A stretch of DNA of 64,000 bases from Pseudomonas arcuscaelestis. GTDB taxonomy: Bacteria; Pseudomonadota; Gammaproteobacteria; Pseudomonadales; Pseudomonadaceae. Where the stretch lies: the NCBI RefSeq assembly GCF_016881005.1, contig NZ_JACOPV010000008.1:62001-126000 (forward strand), read 5' to 3'. The notes under the pieces were generated by a model. It had not been told where the DNA came from. It saw nothing but the letters and a program-made list of their open reading frames with translations, and searched no databases. The stretch's first letter is position 1. The number at the start of each line of letters is the position of its first letter. Made by a program: the position numbers and the translations under genes. Positions 49,727 through 58,780 of this stretch are shown here, piece by piece.

Positions 49727-51552
49727 CTAAAGCCAGAACGAAATTTGGGCTACGGCATTTTGCCCAGCCCGGGGTGGTGCAATCACTGGTTCAACGTTGA
49801 ACTTCGCCCGCAACGCCACCACCAGAGCGTGGGGGTCATGAAGGATCGACTTGATTCCATGGGCGAAGATCTGGTTACTGATTCTGGCCATCCGATCCCA
49901 TTCCCCGAGGCTGCCTTTGTAAAGGGTGACCGTCCCTAGGCCAACAAAGTAGTCGACAACTCCCATTGGATTGTCGAGTAGGCCTATGCGCTCAAGGGCG
50001 TAATCAAGATCGAACCCCATGAAGAGCTCAGCACCTTCTTCGTCGATTTCAAATTCGTTGCCGATGTTGGCGGCCTGGACAATGGTCCCGTCCGCGAGTG
50101 TGGTGGTGGCCTCCCAGTCGATCATAGCGTGGGACAGGTTGCGAAACCCTCGCCAGGCGCTGTGATACTCGGCGTCGGCAAATGGAACTTCTGCACGGAA
50201 GGAGACGTCTTTCTCTGTGAATTTCGGAATAGAGTCCAGGTCTGGGATCTCGTAGCGCTTCCCACCCTCATAGATCTCTTTGTAGGTGCGCAGGGCCACA
50301 AACGAATTCTGGTACCCATAGCGGGCTGAAATGAAGTCGATTGCGATCAGTTGACGTTCATCCAGTATGGTAAAGCGCGGTGCGATTCCGAGCTTGCTGG
50401 CGGCGATCTCCTCGCGGATCTGAATGGTCAACATGATGCGCAGCAGATCCAGGACGTGTTTCGGGCTGTATGAATTCGGGACAACTTTTATGGTCCCGGT
50501 CTCCTCGTTTACGGTGCGCGCCAGCCAGCACCGCGCCGAGGGATCGAAGTGTTTGGCGATCATGAATGCACGTAAGTCACGTAGCGGAGCCATCCATCTG
50601 TAAGCCCCTCCCTCGCTGGCTATGATATTGTCTCCACTAGAATCTGACGAAATCCTCGCGCATTCCAGCAACCGAGCCTGGCCCCGCAGGCTGGCCGCGC
50701 TTGCTCCTTCCCGCTCAAAAAGCTGTTCACCATGCATTCGCCACCATTTGCATCGCGGTAGATAGAGACCAACTCATCGAACGGGTCGTAAGCTTCGATC
50801 TTTTGCGACCGCACGTGTCCGATGTAGGTGAATACATCGAAGGTGTTCCAGTCTGCGATAGGGCTCAATACCATTTGCCCATCGTCCATGGCATCAACAG
50901 CCTCGATCGAGCTTTCGCCTCGCTCCTTCATTTTGGTTGCGCGGGAAGTGCTCTCGTCGAATCGAGTGCCGATCAAGCTCACCAAGTTTGCATGCTTAGG
51001 TTTGACGCCAGTCTTTTCAGCCACAAATGCACGCACTTGGCGCTTGATACGGTCCAGGGCAGTCCCCTTTGCCATCACGCTACATTTCGTGTTTGCCCCA
51101 ACGCTCATGATTGAGCGGCCCGAAAGTAGCGCCACCAGATAGTCGTTGCTCAGAGTGGGAGAGGCAACCCATACCCGGGTCGGGATGCCGGTAGCAACTG
51201 CATGTGCCTCGATCGATTTAATCTGGCCCTTGTTGTACATGAGTACCCTGGGGTTTTCCATGCGGGTGTCTGAATGTATGCAATGAAGGGTGGGGATCTC
51301 GACGCCTTCTGCTTTCAGTTCGCGTAGGGCCGTGAACGCCAGGTTAAGCGTTACCGATGAATCTTTGCCACCCGACCATGCGACCACCAGGTGCCGGCCA
51401 GCCAGCACCTGTTGCTTAATGGCGGTTATGGCAGCAACCACCTTTTGATCGAAGCTCAGCTCCACAGTCGAGGGTCGAGCATCAGCAGGCTGAGCCTCCT
51501 CGAAAAGGCCTGCCTGAATGCTTTGGTTCAGCTTGGTCTGTACTGTGGACAT
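49727..51552 (-). pseudogene. DndC-like PP-loop ATPase split by a one-base deletion
   Basis: From 51552 the frame encodes 310 residues with the PP-loop SGGKDSS (60-66), Cys157, GTRFDES-x2-R, and then GEC (Cys273), ACGARLGCW (Cys289, Cys295), and stops at 50620. DndC-family sulfurtransferases continue GCW-T-C with a further half. Exactly that continuation, beginning ECARISSD and then GGAYRWMAPLRDLRAFM, is present in the next frame, open to 49727. Restoring one base between 50662 and 50665 gives a single protein of about 608 residues. DndC-type enzymes load sulfur for DNA phosphorothioation; no dndBDE genes are nearby. If the split is real, an internal start near 50593 could yield a separate 288-residue product. 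Confidence 0.8.
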
Positions 51553-51590
51553 GACGTCGTGCTCACTTTGATCAATATCAGAATGAGCCC

Positions 51591-51619
51591 ATTTTCAGGG
51601 TGGTATCGGCGTGCCAGAA
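51591..51619 (-). promoter_or_regulatory. Class I promoter-like element
   Basis: TTCTGGCAC at 51611-51619 (complement), 14 bases, GAAAAT, then GGGCTCATTCTG, leading to the DndC-like gene. Confidence 0.8.
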
Positions 51620-51734
51620 CCCCTAGATGGTACTTAGGGGCCAGTGACTGTTGATGCCGCTGAGGTTGATCCAGTGGTTGCAGCCCCTATCTCAAGGGTT
51701 CAGGGCGGGTCGAATTTGAAATCCAAGGAGAGGA

Positions 51735-51857
51735 ATGGAAAAAGTTGGCCGGCGCGCGCACCAGCCCTGGAAGGCCTATCTGATCGACAGAGCTGCTGGC
51801 GCTAGCTCGCGTAGGCTCGAAGCACCTGCAGCAATCAATGACACCGCCCACCCATAA
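51735..51857 (+). CDS. 40-codon ORF coupled to 51861 gene
   Basis: A basic 40-residue peptide (MEKVGRRAHQPWKAYLIDRA start) with a strong AAGGAGAGGA just before its ATG. Its TAA is three bases from the ATG of the next gene, which has no ribosome site of its own, so it probably serves as the coupling ORF for that gene. Confidence 0.6.
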   Translation: MEKVGRRAHQPWKAYLIDRAAGASSRRLEAPAAINDTAHP

Positions 51858-51860
51858 ATT

Positions 51861-52307
51861 ATGCTCGCCATCGCCCCGCACGGCGTTATCCTACGCAGTA
51901 CCTTTCAGGATTATGAGGACTGGCGAGTGCCCACCAGCCTGTTTGAACATCTGGCGCTAGTCGACGCCACCATCCAGGCCTCCAACAGGCCAGTAGTGCC
52001 GGCTAAGGAGCGACGTGCCATTCTGCTGGCTCAGTTGGTCAATCCAGACGCCGGCCGAGGGTTTGACTGGCTCGTGCCTGAGGCCGTCAACTCTGCCAAG
52101 TTCATCCACTATGAACAGTCTGCTGATTTCAGTCTGTTCGTATTTGATGATCGGAGTGTGCTGGTGCTGCTCAGTACTGGGTTCGTCTACTCGGTGGCGA
52201 GTGGCAACCCTCACTCTCTTGTGAAGATTTCTGAATGGCTGGCGAGTCATAACATTGTGTCGACGATAACTGGTGCGCAGCCTGCTGCCAGTCATCTATT
52301 CAATTGA
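51861..52307 (+). CDS. Hypothetical protein
   Basis: A 148-residue soluble protein with alternating strands and helices, a VLVLLSTGFVYSVASG strand pair and a C-terminal helix. Not recognised. Translation probably depends on the 40-codon ORF just upstream. Confidence 0.7.
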   Translation: MLAIAPHGVILRSTFQDYEDWRVPTSLFEHLALVDATIQASNRPVVPAKERRAILLAQLVNPDAGRGFDWLVPEAVNSAKFIHYEQSADFSLFVFDDRSVLVLLSTGFVYSVASGNPHSLVKISEWLASHNIVSTITGAQPAASHLFN

Positions 52308-52332
52308 GCTGCCTTGGCTGCCTGCAGCGTTG

Positions 52333-52494
52333 TTAATCCCCGCGGATTCGACGTTGCGCCACCATCACCTCAGACGATAGGCGCGCCCACTGTTCGGGGC
52401 TCACATCAAGCACATCGGCATTGAACTGCTGATCGATTTGCTCAACCAGCGTGATCACGGATGCCTCGGAAGAAGCAACCTGGAGTGCTTCCAA
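52333..52494 (-). CDS. Small protein of 53 residues
   Basis: An unlisted short gene with a TTG start at 52494 and GAG five bases upstream. The product is acidic and helical (LVEQIDQQFNADVLDVSPEQ) with a basic end. A variant class I element upstream supports it. A frame-shifted ATG at about 52530 is also possible. Confidence 0.5.
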   Translation of the reverse strand: MEALQVASSEASVITLVEQIDQQFNADVLDVSPEQWARLSSEVMVAQRRIRGD

Positions 52495-52554
52495 CGCATC
52501 TCAAAGTCACAGAAGGCTAACGTGGCCATTGGGCATCCTCAAATATGTGACACC

Positions 52555-52583
52555 AGGCTATTGCCTATTCCTACGTGGCAGAA
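52555..52583 (-). promoter_or_regulatory. Class I promoter-like element (variant)
   Basis: TTCTGCCAC at 52575-52583 (complement), 14 bases, TAGCCT, then GGTGTCACAT. It supports the small gene ending at 52333. Confidence 0.55.
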
Positions 52584-52649
52584 GCGAGACACCGTATTTA
52601 CTCGAACCTGTGTCTCCCCACCTGGTGGGCTACTTGTAGTGAATCACTC

Positions 52650-52946
52650 TCACCATGCCATGATCCTGTCCCACCACCCTTTCTGCTTCTTGTGACGGAT
52701 GTGTGTCCGGGCTGCCAGTTCGCCTCGGTAGGTCCTGCAGACGCCACGCAGTGTCTTCCCACGTGACGCCTTCACCAGGACGCGGTCGCCGAGTTTGTGA
52801 CCTACACAAGCGGCGAAGGCTGCAGCGCTGGGGGATGGGCCCCGGTCGCGGGCGGCCTGGCTGGCCGCAACAGGGGGAGTCGCGATCGCCGCGGTGCCGG
52901 CAAGCGCAAGTAGAAGCGGGAGGTGCCTGGTGAAAAGCCATTTCAT
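52650..52946 (-). CDS. Secreted small protein, class II unit
   Basis: A 98-residue protein with a Sec signal peptide (MKWLFTRHLPLLLALAG, cleaved after an AxA near residue 28). The mature part has a CVGHKLGDRV ... GVCR pair of cysteines in a small beta unit seen in periplasmic proteins, then a basic tail ending in Trp. ATG at 52946 gives the proper signal peptide; five residues more is possible. Confidence 0.72.
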   Translation of the reverse strand: MKWLFTRHLPLLLALAGTAAIATPPVAASQAARDRGPSPSAAAFAACVGHKLGDRVLVKASRGKTLRGVCRTYRGELAARTHIRHKKQKGWWDRIMAW

Positions 52947-53002
52947 GTCGATGTGATCCATGACCTGTGTGGGGGATCAAGGGTGATGGCAACCAACAGG
53001 GT

Positions 53003-53030
53003 GCGCAACTCAAATCACGGTGTCGGAATT
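53003..53030 (-). promoter_or_regulatory. Class II element
   Basis: On the minus strand AATTCCGACACC runs into GTGATTTGAGTTGCGC, nearly the 19032 sequence, 57 bases before a secreted protein start. A degenerate class I box (TTCTGTCAC) lies further up at 53106-53114. Confidence 0.6.
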
Positions 53031-53131
53031 GGCAGTTTATGCGGAGCTGGGAAGGGTTGTAGGTAGGGCCAGGCTTGACCCTACGCTACTTCTCGAATGC
53101 TGCCCGTGACAGAAGAGGGCAGCTGAGTGGA

Positions 53132-53620
53132 TCAGGTTCGGGTAACGGTTACAGCTACATCGACGGTATGGCCTGAGCTTGACTTCTCCAGATGATCCAG
53201 GCTGATCCGCTCACCGAGGTCACCTAAGCGGGTAGCTCCCAGGCGATGCTGCCAAAAGTCAGTGATCTTGATGGAGCTGCCGGCGGAGGTGTCGGGGGAT
53301 TCGCTGTTAACCCCTACGTACGACGCTGAGCTGGTGATCAGCACTTCACCGTCGGAGGTGATACGGGGCGTAATGTTCGCTTCAAAGCCGATGGGTTCGA
53401 GCTTCTTATGAGGTTTACCGGCGACAACACCCGTCACAACCTCGTGGGTTTTGTTGCGTGAGTAGTGGATCTTCTCGCCGTTAGCGACGTAGGCCGTCAT
53501 GTGGTGAACCACTTTCCCATCAACCGTCACTTCAGTGTTCACCTGCAGGCGATCGGCAGCCTGCAACACGGGGGAGGCGATGGCGAAAATCGCCGCAGCC
53601 AACAACAATGCATGTTTCAT
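53132..53620 (-). CDS. Secreted protein, paralogue of 18479
   Basis: A 162-residue protein with a signal peptide (MKHALLLAAAIFAIASPVLQA) and a strand-rich mature part laid out like the 18479 protein (TVDGKVV near the start, ITSDGEVLITSSASY in the middle, VAVTVTRT at the end). Probably periplasmic; no named family. GGAGATC precedes the ATG. It follows the GNAT gene by 79 bases. Confidence 0.8.
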   Translation of the reverse strand: MKHALLLAAAIFAIASPVLQAADRLQVNTEVTVDGKVVHHMTAYVANGEKIHYSRNKTHEVVTGVVAGKPHKKLEPIGFEANITPRITSDGEVLITSSASYVGVNSESPDTSAGSSIKITDFWQHRLGATRLGDLGERISLDHLEKSSSGHTVDVAVTVTRT

Positions 53621-53699
53621 TTCTGATCTCCTGTTTTGGAGGGGGGCTAAGGTCTCCGGCGCATCGGAGTACAAAGCTTGGGACAACTCCGTAAAGAGA

Positions 53700-54503
53700 T
53701 TAACGGCCGGCTTGGGATTTCCTAGGACCGGGCTGTTCAGGTTCCCAGGGCTTACGTTTGTGCAAGTGCCGAGTGGCAAACCCCACTGGCCAGCCCATGA
53801 TGCGCAGCAACCAGCGGCCGAACGACGACTTGTTATGTGTCCACTGATCCATGGCCTTGAGCTCAGCGAGACATCGAACGCCCGATTCGCGTTCGTCTTT
53901 GAGTTCATCTTCAAAGTCGAACCAGGGTTTCAAACGGTCCTGGTAACGGTCGGGCACAGTCAGGGCCCCAACATTCTCGGCAGTAAACGATCCTTCAACG
54001 ACATCGAGGCCTGTTTGGGTGCCGTCATACTTGGATAGGACGAACCCGAACGCCATATAGAACCGGTTGCGCTGTTCACGGGCAGCGTCGCTGCTAGCGT
54101 CGACTGAGGATAGGAAGCCCGGGGCGATGGTGTATTCAGGGACACCACGCTCCTTCAGCCAGGTGATGACGCAGGCCATGAGCGCCGGCCCCAGGCCGCG
54201 TCCACGGTGACTCATGATCAACTGACCGGTCGGACCGATCTTCACTTGCTTGGTGAGATGACATATCGTGATCGATACCTGGTTGTGCCAGCCATGGAAG
54301 CTCGACCCCATCGCGGAGGAGTGAACAGCCCGGGCGCGGAAAAATTCGTACTGACCCTCTGGTGCGGAGCCAACGGCCGCACGAGTGTATTCAGTGACAA
54401 CCGGAGTGACATCTCGCCGGTTACCGATCTGGTGCTCGAACACGAGCAAATGCTTCACGTAACAGCATTGTTCGAGTTGGTGAGAGGCTCTTTTCAGTGG
54501 CAC
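53700..54503 (-). CDS. GNAT-like acetyltransferase
   Basis: A 267-residue protein with a GNAT motif A (IMSHRGRGLGPALMACVITWL, residues about 95-115) and a helix-strand order that fits the fold up to residue 165 (NRFYMAFGF). The C-terminal 100 residues are acidic then basic and specific to this protein. The substrate is unknown. The GTG at 54503 has AAGGA six bases upstream. Confidence 0.78.
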   Translation of the reverse strand: MPLKRASHQLEQCCYVKHLLVFEHQIGNRRDVTPVVTEYTRAAVGSAPEGQYEFFRARAVHSSAMGSSFHGWHNQVSITICHLTKQVKIGPTGQLIMSHRGRGLGPALMACVITWLKERGVPEYTIAPGFLSSVDASSDAAREQRNRFYMAFGFVLSKYDGTQTGLDVVEGSFTAENVGALTVPDRYQDRLKPWFDFEDELKDERESGVRCLAELKAMDQWTHNKSSFGRWLLRIMGWPVGFATRHLHKRKPWEPEQPGPRKSQAGR

Positions 54504-54590
54504 CTGGGTTCCTTAGCCGCGTGGGCAGGTTTGTGCGTTGATTCTTATCGACGTTACAGCATCGAAGAGTCGGGTCTTGGTGGATGCTGC

Positions 54591-55007
54591 TCAGTGCGTA
54601 GCCGGTTCCGATGGTTTCCCATGCTCGGCTTCCATTTCAGTTTTAAAGTGCTCCGCCTTGGCTTTGCTGGCGAAGTGGTAAAGCACAGGATCCTCGGCTG
54701 GGTCGGAGTGGGTGTCTTCAACGATCCAGGGTTTCTTGGTGCTGGCTTCGCATTTGCGCAGTGTGAATCGAATCTGCTCAGTAGGACGGACCCACTGTTC
54801 CTGCGTGGAACTCCACACTACCGCATCAGCTGCTTCGCACTTCTTCCAGCAGCGGCCATTGAGAAACTCACCGGCGTCGTTTTTGTGTTCAGTTGCTACG
54901 AGGCCCGTATCTTCGCAGATCGGACAAGCATGGTGTTTGAACATCGGGGCCTGGGCAGCAGCGGTGATGTTGACGATGGCGCTTGCGCGCTGGGGTTGGT
55001 TGTTCAT
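54591..55007 (-). CDS. Protein with single Cys-x2-Cys, class I unit
   Basis: A 138-residue soluble protein; CPICEDTGLV near residue 31 and two further Cys (RCWKKCE) could bind one zinc. The remainder is charged and helical. Family not recognised. AGGAG precedes the ATG at 55007. Confidence 0.75.
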   Translation of the reverse strand: MNNQPQRASAIVNITAAAQAPMFKHHACPICEDTGLVATEHKNDAGEFLNGRCWKKCEAADAVVWSSTQEQWVRPTEQIRFTLRKCEASTKKPWIVEDTHSDPAEDPVLYHFASKAKAEHFKTEMEAEHGKPSEPATH

Positions 55008-55040
55008 TGTCGTGCTCCTGGGTAAATGACGTTGGAGCAA

Positions 55041-55069
55041 AGCTTGGGGCTGTTTAATCCGTGCCAGAA
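55041..55069 (-). promoter_or_regulatory. Class I promoter-like element
   Basis: TTCTGGCAC at 55061-55069 (complement), 14 bases, CAAGCT, then TTGCTCCAACG. Confidence 0.75.
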
Positions 55070-55182
55070 CCATGCAGCGGTTTATTTCTCCTGGTAGCTC
55101 AGGCGGCCAAAATTTGCATGCCTGGTGGCGGATAGAGGGCTCAGCGTTATCGGTATTAGTGGGGAAGGGGAACTGGGCCAAT

Positions 55183-55210
55183 TTGACAGCTCTTTGCCCC
55201 GGCCTACGCT
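55183..55210 (+). promoter_or_regulatory. Sigma-70-like promoter
   Basis: TTGACA, 16-base spacer, TACGCT, about 64 bases before the 55274 gene. Confidence 0.5.
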
Positions 55211-55273
55211 TATGCATCACCGGTGACGCCATTGCCCCCAAACGCTTGGATCTCCACGGCGCGAGGTAACCCC

Positions 55274-55600
55274 ATGAATAAGGCTGAATGGAGCAAGTTC
55301 CTGGAAGAAAAGGTGCAAGAGAAGGTGAAAGAGGGATTCACGATCAACAACTACGCCCTGGATGCAGCTAGCAGGGATAAGCTCAAGCGCGATCTCCAGG
55401 TGCAAGGGCATTCGATCCCTCACGATGATACCGAGCAGGCCGAGTGGCGTGACTACCTACGGCAAGTAGAAGAGGGGGCGGGCAAGGCAGAGCAGCCAGC
55501 TTCAAGACAAAAGGTCGGGGCTGCACGGTCAAAAAACTCAAGTGGCGCTGGTGAGGCATCCTCATCCAGCGCGGGGCTGTGGAAACCCAGGCGGCATTAA
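55274..55600 (+). CDS. Hypothetical charged protein
   Basis: A 108-residue protein: a helical, highly charged first half (WSKFLEEKVQEKVKEGF) and a Ser/Gly/Ala-rich, likely disordered second half with a basic end. Not recognised. GAGG precedes the ATG. Its end overlaps the convergent 55597 gene by four bases. Confidence 0.72.
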   Translation: MNKAEWSKFLEEKVQEKVKEGFTINNYALDAASRDKLKRDLQVQGHSIPHDDTEQAEWRDYLRQVEEGAGKAEQPASRQKVGAARSKNSSGAGEASSSSAGLWKPRRH

Positions 55601-56301
55601 ACCCGTTGGGAGGCTTCTTGAGATCCTGCTTCGGGGCCCGGGATCTGGTCCCAGAAGTGTTGCACCATTTCGGTCAGTGGGGTCGACCGGTAATGCTCAC
55701 CAGCGTATTCGTCCATGTGCCCTACGTACGGGCTGGAGATCACCAGCGAGCCGTTTTCTTTGTTCAATTCAGCGTATGCGCTGTCCATTACCAACAACTC
55801 CGCCGCGCGGTCGGAGCAGATGAACTGCTGAGCTCCACCATTCATCCCGAGCACTACGCGAACTGGCTTGAGCAGGGCCTGTAAGCCGTTGCACATGGTC
55901 TGGGCCGCCAACAGGCTGTCAGAGACCATCATCTGGTATGGCTCATCTGGGAACCCTTCCTCATAGCCCACAACCCGCCAGGCCTCTCCTGCGAAGCGCG
56001 CCATGCTGACGACCGAATTTGGGTCTTGGCCGGCGTCGGCAGCGAGATACACATCGCCGTCACAGTGATCAATCAGTGCGTGCTCCACGCCGTTTGGCTG
56101 CTGCGAGATGATCAGGGAGAGGTTGGGGTGATCATCAAGGCTCTGCACACTGCTAACGGGCTCGAGCACAGCTGCGACCTGGCGCTGGTCAACGGGTAGA
56201 TACTGGGAGTCGATGCCGTACATAACACGAAGGCAGTGCTGCACCTCGAAACGGACGTATTTAGGCTGGCCTGGCTGGTTGGTCTGGGCAGGGAAGTTCA
56301 T
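55597..56301 (-). CDS. Hypothetical protein, class I unit
   Basis: A 234-residue soluble acidic protein, strand-rich in the first half, mixed in the second, not recognised. ATG at 56301 was chosen; an earlier in-frame ATG falls on the -10 hexamer. Confidence 0.74.
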   Translation of the reverse strand: MNFPAQTNQPGQPKYVRFEVQHCLRVMYGIDSQYLPVDQRQVAAVLEPVSSVQSLDDHPNLSLIISQQPNGVEHALIDHCDGDVYLAADAGQDPNSVVSMARFAGEAWRVVGYEEGFPDEPYQMMVSDSLLAAQTMCNGLQALLKPVRVVLGMNGGAQQFICSDRAAELLVMDSAYAELNKENGSLVISSPYVGHMDEYAGEHYRSTPLTEMVQHFWDQIPGPEAGSQEASQRV

Positions 56302-56335
56302 ATCGGCAATACCTGTGTTTGGAGTTGATGACGCC

Positions 56336-56364
56336 ATCTTCACCTGACTCGGTGCGTGCCAGAA
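56336..56364 (-). promoter_or_regulatory. Class I promoter-like element
   Basis: TTCTGGCAC at 56356-56364 (complement), 14 bases, GAAGAT, then GGCGTCATCAACTC with dyad GATGACGCCATC. Confidence 0.8.
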
Positions 56365-56428
56365 GCCGGATTTCAGTCCTTCAGATCCCAGTGAGCCGGG
56401 GGATAGAGGATTATCAATAGCTACAAAT

Positions 56429-57136
56429 TTACTGAGCCAGACGTATTGCAGGTCCCAGGCCAGAGCCGCGTAGGCAATGCTCCTCAACCACCTTGCCCAC
56501 CCACTTTGCTGATGCTTCAGCGCCATCAAACGAAACCATCTTTACCCATACGAACTGCCTGTCCGCGTATCCCGAGGGGTTAACCGGAGCACCTGTCATT
56601 AGTTGCCATAAGGTATTGAACGCTTGACCTTCCTGGGACTGCTCGACGAGCACGTAACCGCGGCCTTGCTCTCTTACGATCCTCAGCATCTCGACCAGGA
56701 CCAGCTCGGGGAATGCCCTGGCCTCATCAATCACCAGTGGCAGGTGCGGATCCTTGGTCACCTGGTGCCAAAACCAGTGTGTCTTCGACAGATCGGAGGT
56801 CCGGCCGTTGACGTAGGTGGCATCTGGCAGGGCGTCCTTAAGGAAGCGTGATTTCCCGCATCCTGCCCGGCCGGTCAGTAATACAGCCCTCCCAGCTTCC
56901 AGCCATTGACGAATGGCCATGTAAGGCAGCTCTCGTTCGAGGTGGCCAGTAGTCTGCTGTACCAGCTGCAGAAGCTTCATGCGGTCGGAACGGGACAGCA
57001 GCTTGGCCTTAAGCCCCATGATTCCGCGCGCTTCTACGGTGAGTTGGCAATTGGCCTGAGACAGAAAGTTGAAGGGCGGTAGGCCAATTTTGACCTCTCC
57101 AGCAAGCCAGGCTGACTTTACGTCTGCGAAGAACAT
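56429..57136 (-). CDS. Small P-loop ATPase
   Basis: A 235-residue protein with Walker A GRAGCGKS (residues 89-96) and Walker B LPLVIDEA (132-139), the order and spacing of an AAA+/STAND-type ATPase core, but the whole protein is shorter than usual initiator or helicase proteins. The N-terminal 80 residues are helical and may bind a partner. GGAG seven bases upstream supports the ATG at 57136; the open frame extends upstream without a credible start. Confidence 0.75.
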   Translation of the reverse strand: MFFADVKSAWLAGEVKIGLPPFNFLSQANCQLTVEARGIMGLKAKLLSRSDRMKLLQLVQQTTGHLERELPYMAIRQWLEAGRAVLLTGRAGCGKSRFLKDALPDATYVNGRTSDLSKTHWFWHQVTKDPHLPLVIDEARAFPELVLVEMLRIVREQGRGYVLVEQSQEGQAFNTLWQLMTGAPVNPSGYADRQFVWVKMVSFDGAEASAKWVGKVVEEHCLRGSGLGPAIRLAQ

Positions 57137-57337
57137 CTTCGACTCCAGAATGTTGTGGCGCGCATGGGGCTGCGTGTCGTGAATGCGTGAGTCTAACGGA
57201 TGATTCGCTCGCCAAGATTCTCCCGGTGACCTGATTTCCATTCCCCTAGGCCGTGATCGAGGAGTTGAGGACCTTGGACACCCCCGGGGCGGACAGCAAC
57301 AGGCAGGAACCAACGGCCCTGGCGCGTGATTTTTGCC

Positions 57338-57365
57338 GGATTCCGAGATGGTGTTTTGGGTTGCG
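57338..57365 (+). promoter_or_regulatory. Class II element
   Basis: GGATTCCGAGATGG runs into TGTTTTGGGTTGCG, 57 bases before the secreted Ig-like protein. Confidence 0.6.
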
Positions 57366-57421
57366 AAAATGAAGAGCTAACGGACACACTTAATCACACA
57401 AAAATAAACCGGAGCTTCGCT

Positions 57422-58489
57422 ATGCAACCCGTAACAGGATCGAGATGGACTCGCTATAGGCGCAGCAACGTTTTAGCCGCATGCGCTGCAGTAATTGCAA
57501 TTTTGTCGGTAGGACTTGCATCTGCCGATGGGGCCTGGAAGGGGATCAGGATCTCTGGCAGTGGGGCAAGCGGTTGGCAACCAGTCGTGTGTGAAAACGG
57601 CGGGGGGTGGCGCACGTGTGAGATGCCCGTGAAGATCGAGTTGATCTCCAACCCGGTGTCGTTGGCGGCGACAGGTGAGATCGCAACTATCACCGCCAGG
57701 CTCACAGACTATTACGGAGTCGGACTGGGGAAAGGGATCGTCGTCAACTGGAATACCACCAGTGGCAACCTGAGTGTGCCCCAGTCTGAGACAGACGAGG
57801 ACAGTGTCGCGACAGTGCAACTCCGTTCCTCAAGCGTGATTGGTAGCGCTACGGTTACTGCGGTGACGTCTGAGGATGGTGGGACGGGCTCAATCATTAT
57901 TCCGTTTACGGACAAATGGGTGCCTATCGCGCCGGCCTATACGGGCTGGGCGGACTATGGCGCAGCCTATAACTGTGCCGCGTGGACGCCGGCTACGTCC
58001 TCCGTTGCCTCTGGCGCATCGTTCACTCAAAGCTCGACCTGCGCGCAGAACCAGATTGCCTACCGCCAGGACCGGGAGCAGAGCGCTGTAACCGGAGCCA
58101 TACGGAACAGAGGCAATGCCCAGCCAATCTACCAAACGATATTAATCACCCTGACACAAACCGCGGTCGGGACCAAGCCAGCCGATGTTTCGATCGGAGG
58201 GGATGACTCGGTCCGCTACAGCAAGATGTCTAGCGACCGTAATCCAAACGCTCGCTTTGGCTTTGACTACTTTCTCTCACTGCCAAATGGCGGTACGACC
58301 AGCGCCTTTGTTATCTCCGGCAACAAGATTGAGGTAGAAAAAAGAACAGATACTCAGTACAGAATTATTGCGAGGGGTAATGGTTCCCACGAAGGGGTTA
58401 TCAGGTTCACCGCGACGAATGGAGGCTCAACAGTCATTAAGGACGTTAGGGTGACAATCAATATCTCGTACGGCGGCGGCGGCCACTAG
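57422..58489 (+). CDS. Secreted protein with invasin-type Ig-like domain
   Basis: A 355-residue protein. A positively charged start and hydrophobic core (ACAAVIAILSVGLASA) form a signal peptide. Residues 70-165 are a bacterial Ig-like (Big_1) domain: LISNPVSLAATGEIATI, a central VVNWNTTSGNL strand, TVQLRSSSVIGSATVTAV. The rest is strand-rich without a recognised domain and ends in Gly-rich residues. Such domains build surface adhesins or extend them. GGAG precedes the ATG. Confidence 0.82.
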   Translation: MQPVTGSRWTRYRRSNVLAACAAVIAILSVGLASADGAWKGIRISGSGASGWQPVVCENGGGWRTCEMPVKIELISNPVSLAATGEIATITARLTDYYGVGLGKGIVVNWNTTSGNLSVPQSETDEDSVATVQLRSSSVIGSATVTAVTSEDGGTGSIIIPFTDKWVPIAPAYTGWADYGAAYNCAAWTPATSSVASGASFTQSSTCAQNQIAYRQDREQSAVTGAIRNRGNAQPIYQTILITLTQTAVGTKPADVSIGGDDSVRYSKMSSDRNPNARFGFDYFLSLPNGGTTSAFVISGNKIEVEKRTDTQYRIIARGNGSHEGVIRFTATNGGSTVIKDVRVTINISYGGGGH

Positions 58490-58503
58490 ATCGAAATTAA
58501 CCA

Positions 58504-58530
58504 CTCCCAGCCCGAGGAATGGGCTGGGAG
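58504..58530 (+). terminator. Hairpin after Ig-like gene
   Basis: CTCCCAGCCC pairs with GGGCTGGGAG (ten pairs) 15 bases after the stop. No T run. The remaining bases to 58780 hold only a TATAAT at about 58632 without a clear -35. Confidence 0.55.
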
Positions 58531-58780
58531 GGCTGTCTCGCCCACTGGCCAGTGAGATTAGCATTTCCAGTAAAAGTGGCTGCTCACCGTCAAAAGGCCG
58601 AGCCAAGACTAGGCAGACGATCGGCAAGCATATAATGCTCAAGCCTGCCGCCCTCTAGCTTGGGGATATAAACGGTTTCAACTCGCCCGCTGAGCTTTCC
58701 AGAACCCCGTTACGTCGAGCACGTAAATCTTAAATCGTGCTCACCTATTCACCTATTCAAAGCTGACGTTTGGAAATGGC

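Noticed and set aside
50122..50329. Small ORFs on both strands inside the DndC-like region
   Set aside because: They are shadows of the second half of the DndC-like frame.
52630..53013. Longer minus-strand frame over the secreted protein at 52650
   Set aside because: Its product is Cys/Pro/Arg-rich shadow sequence; the other frame has a signal peptide and a credible mature domain.
58427..58642. Minus-strand 71-codon ORF after the Ig-like gene
   Set aside because: It spans the terminator hairpin and the antisense of the Ig-like 3' end; no ribosome site.
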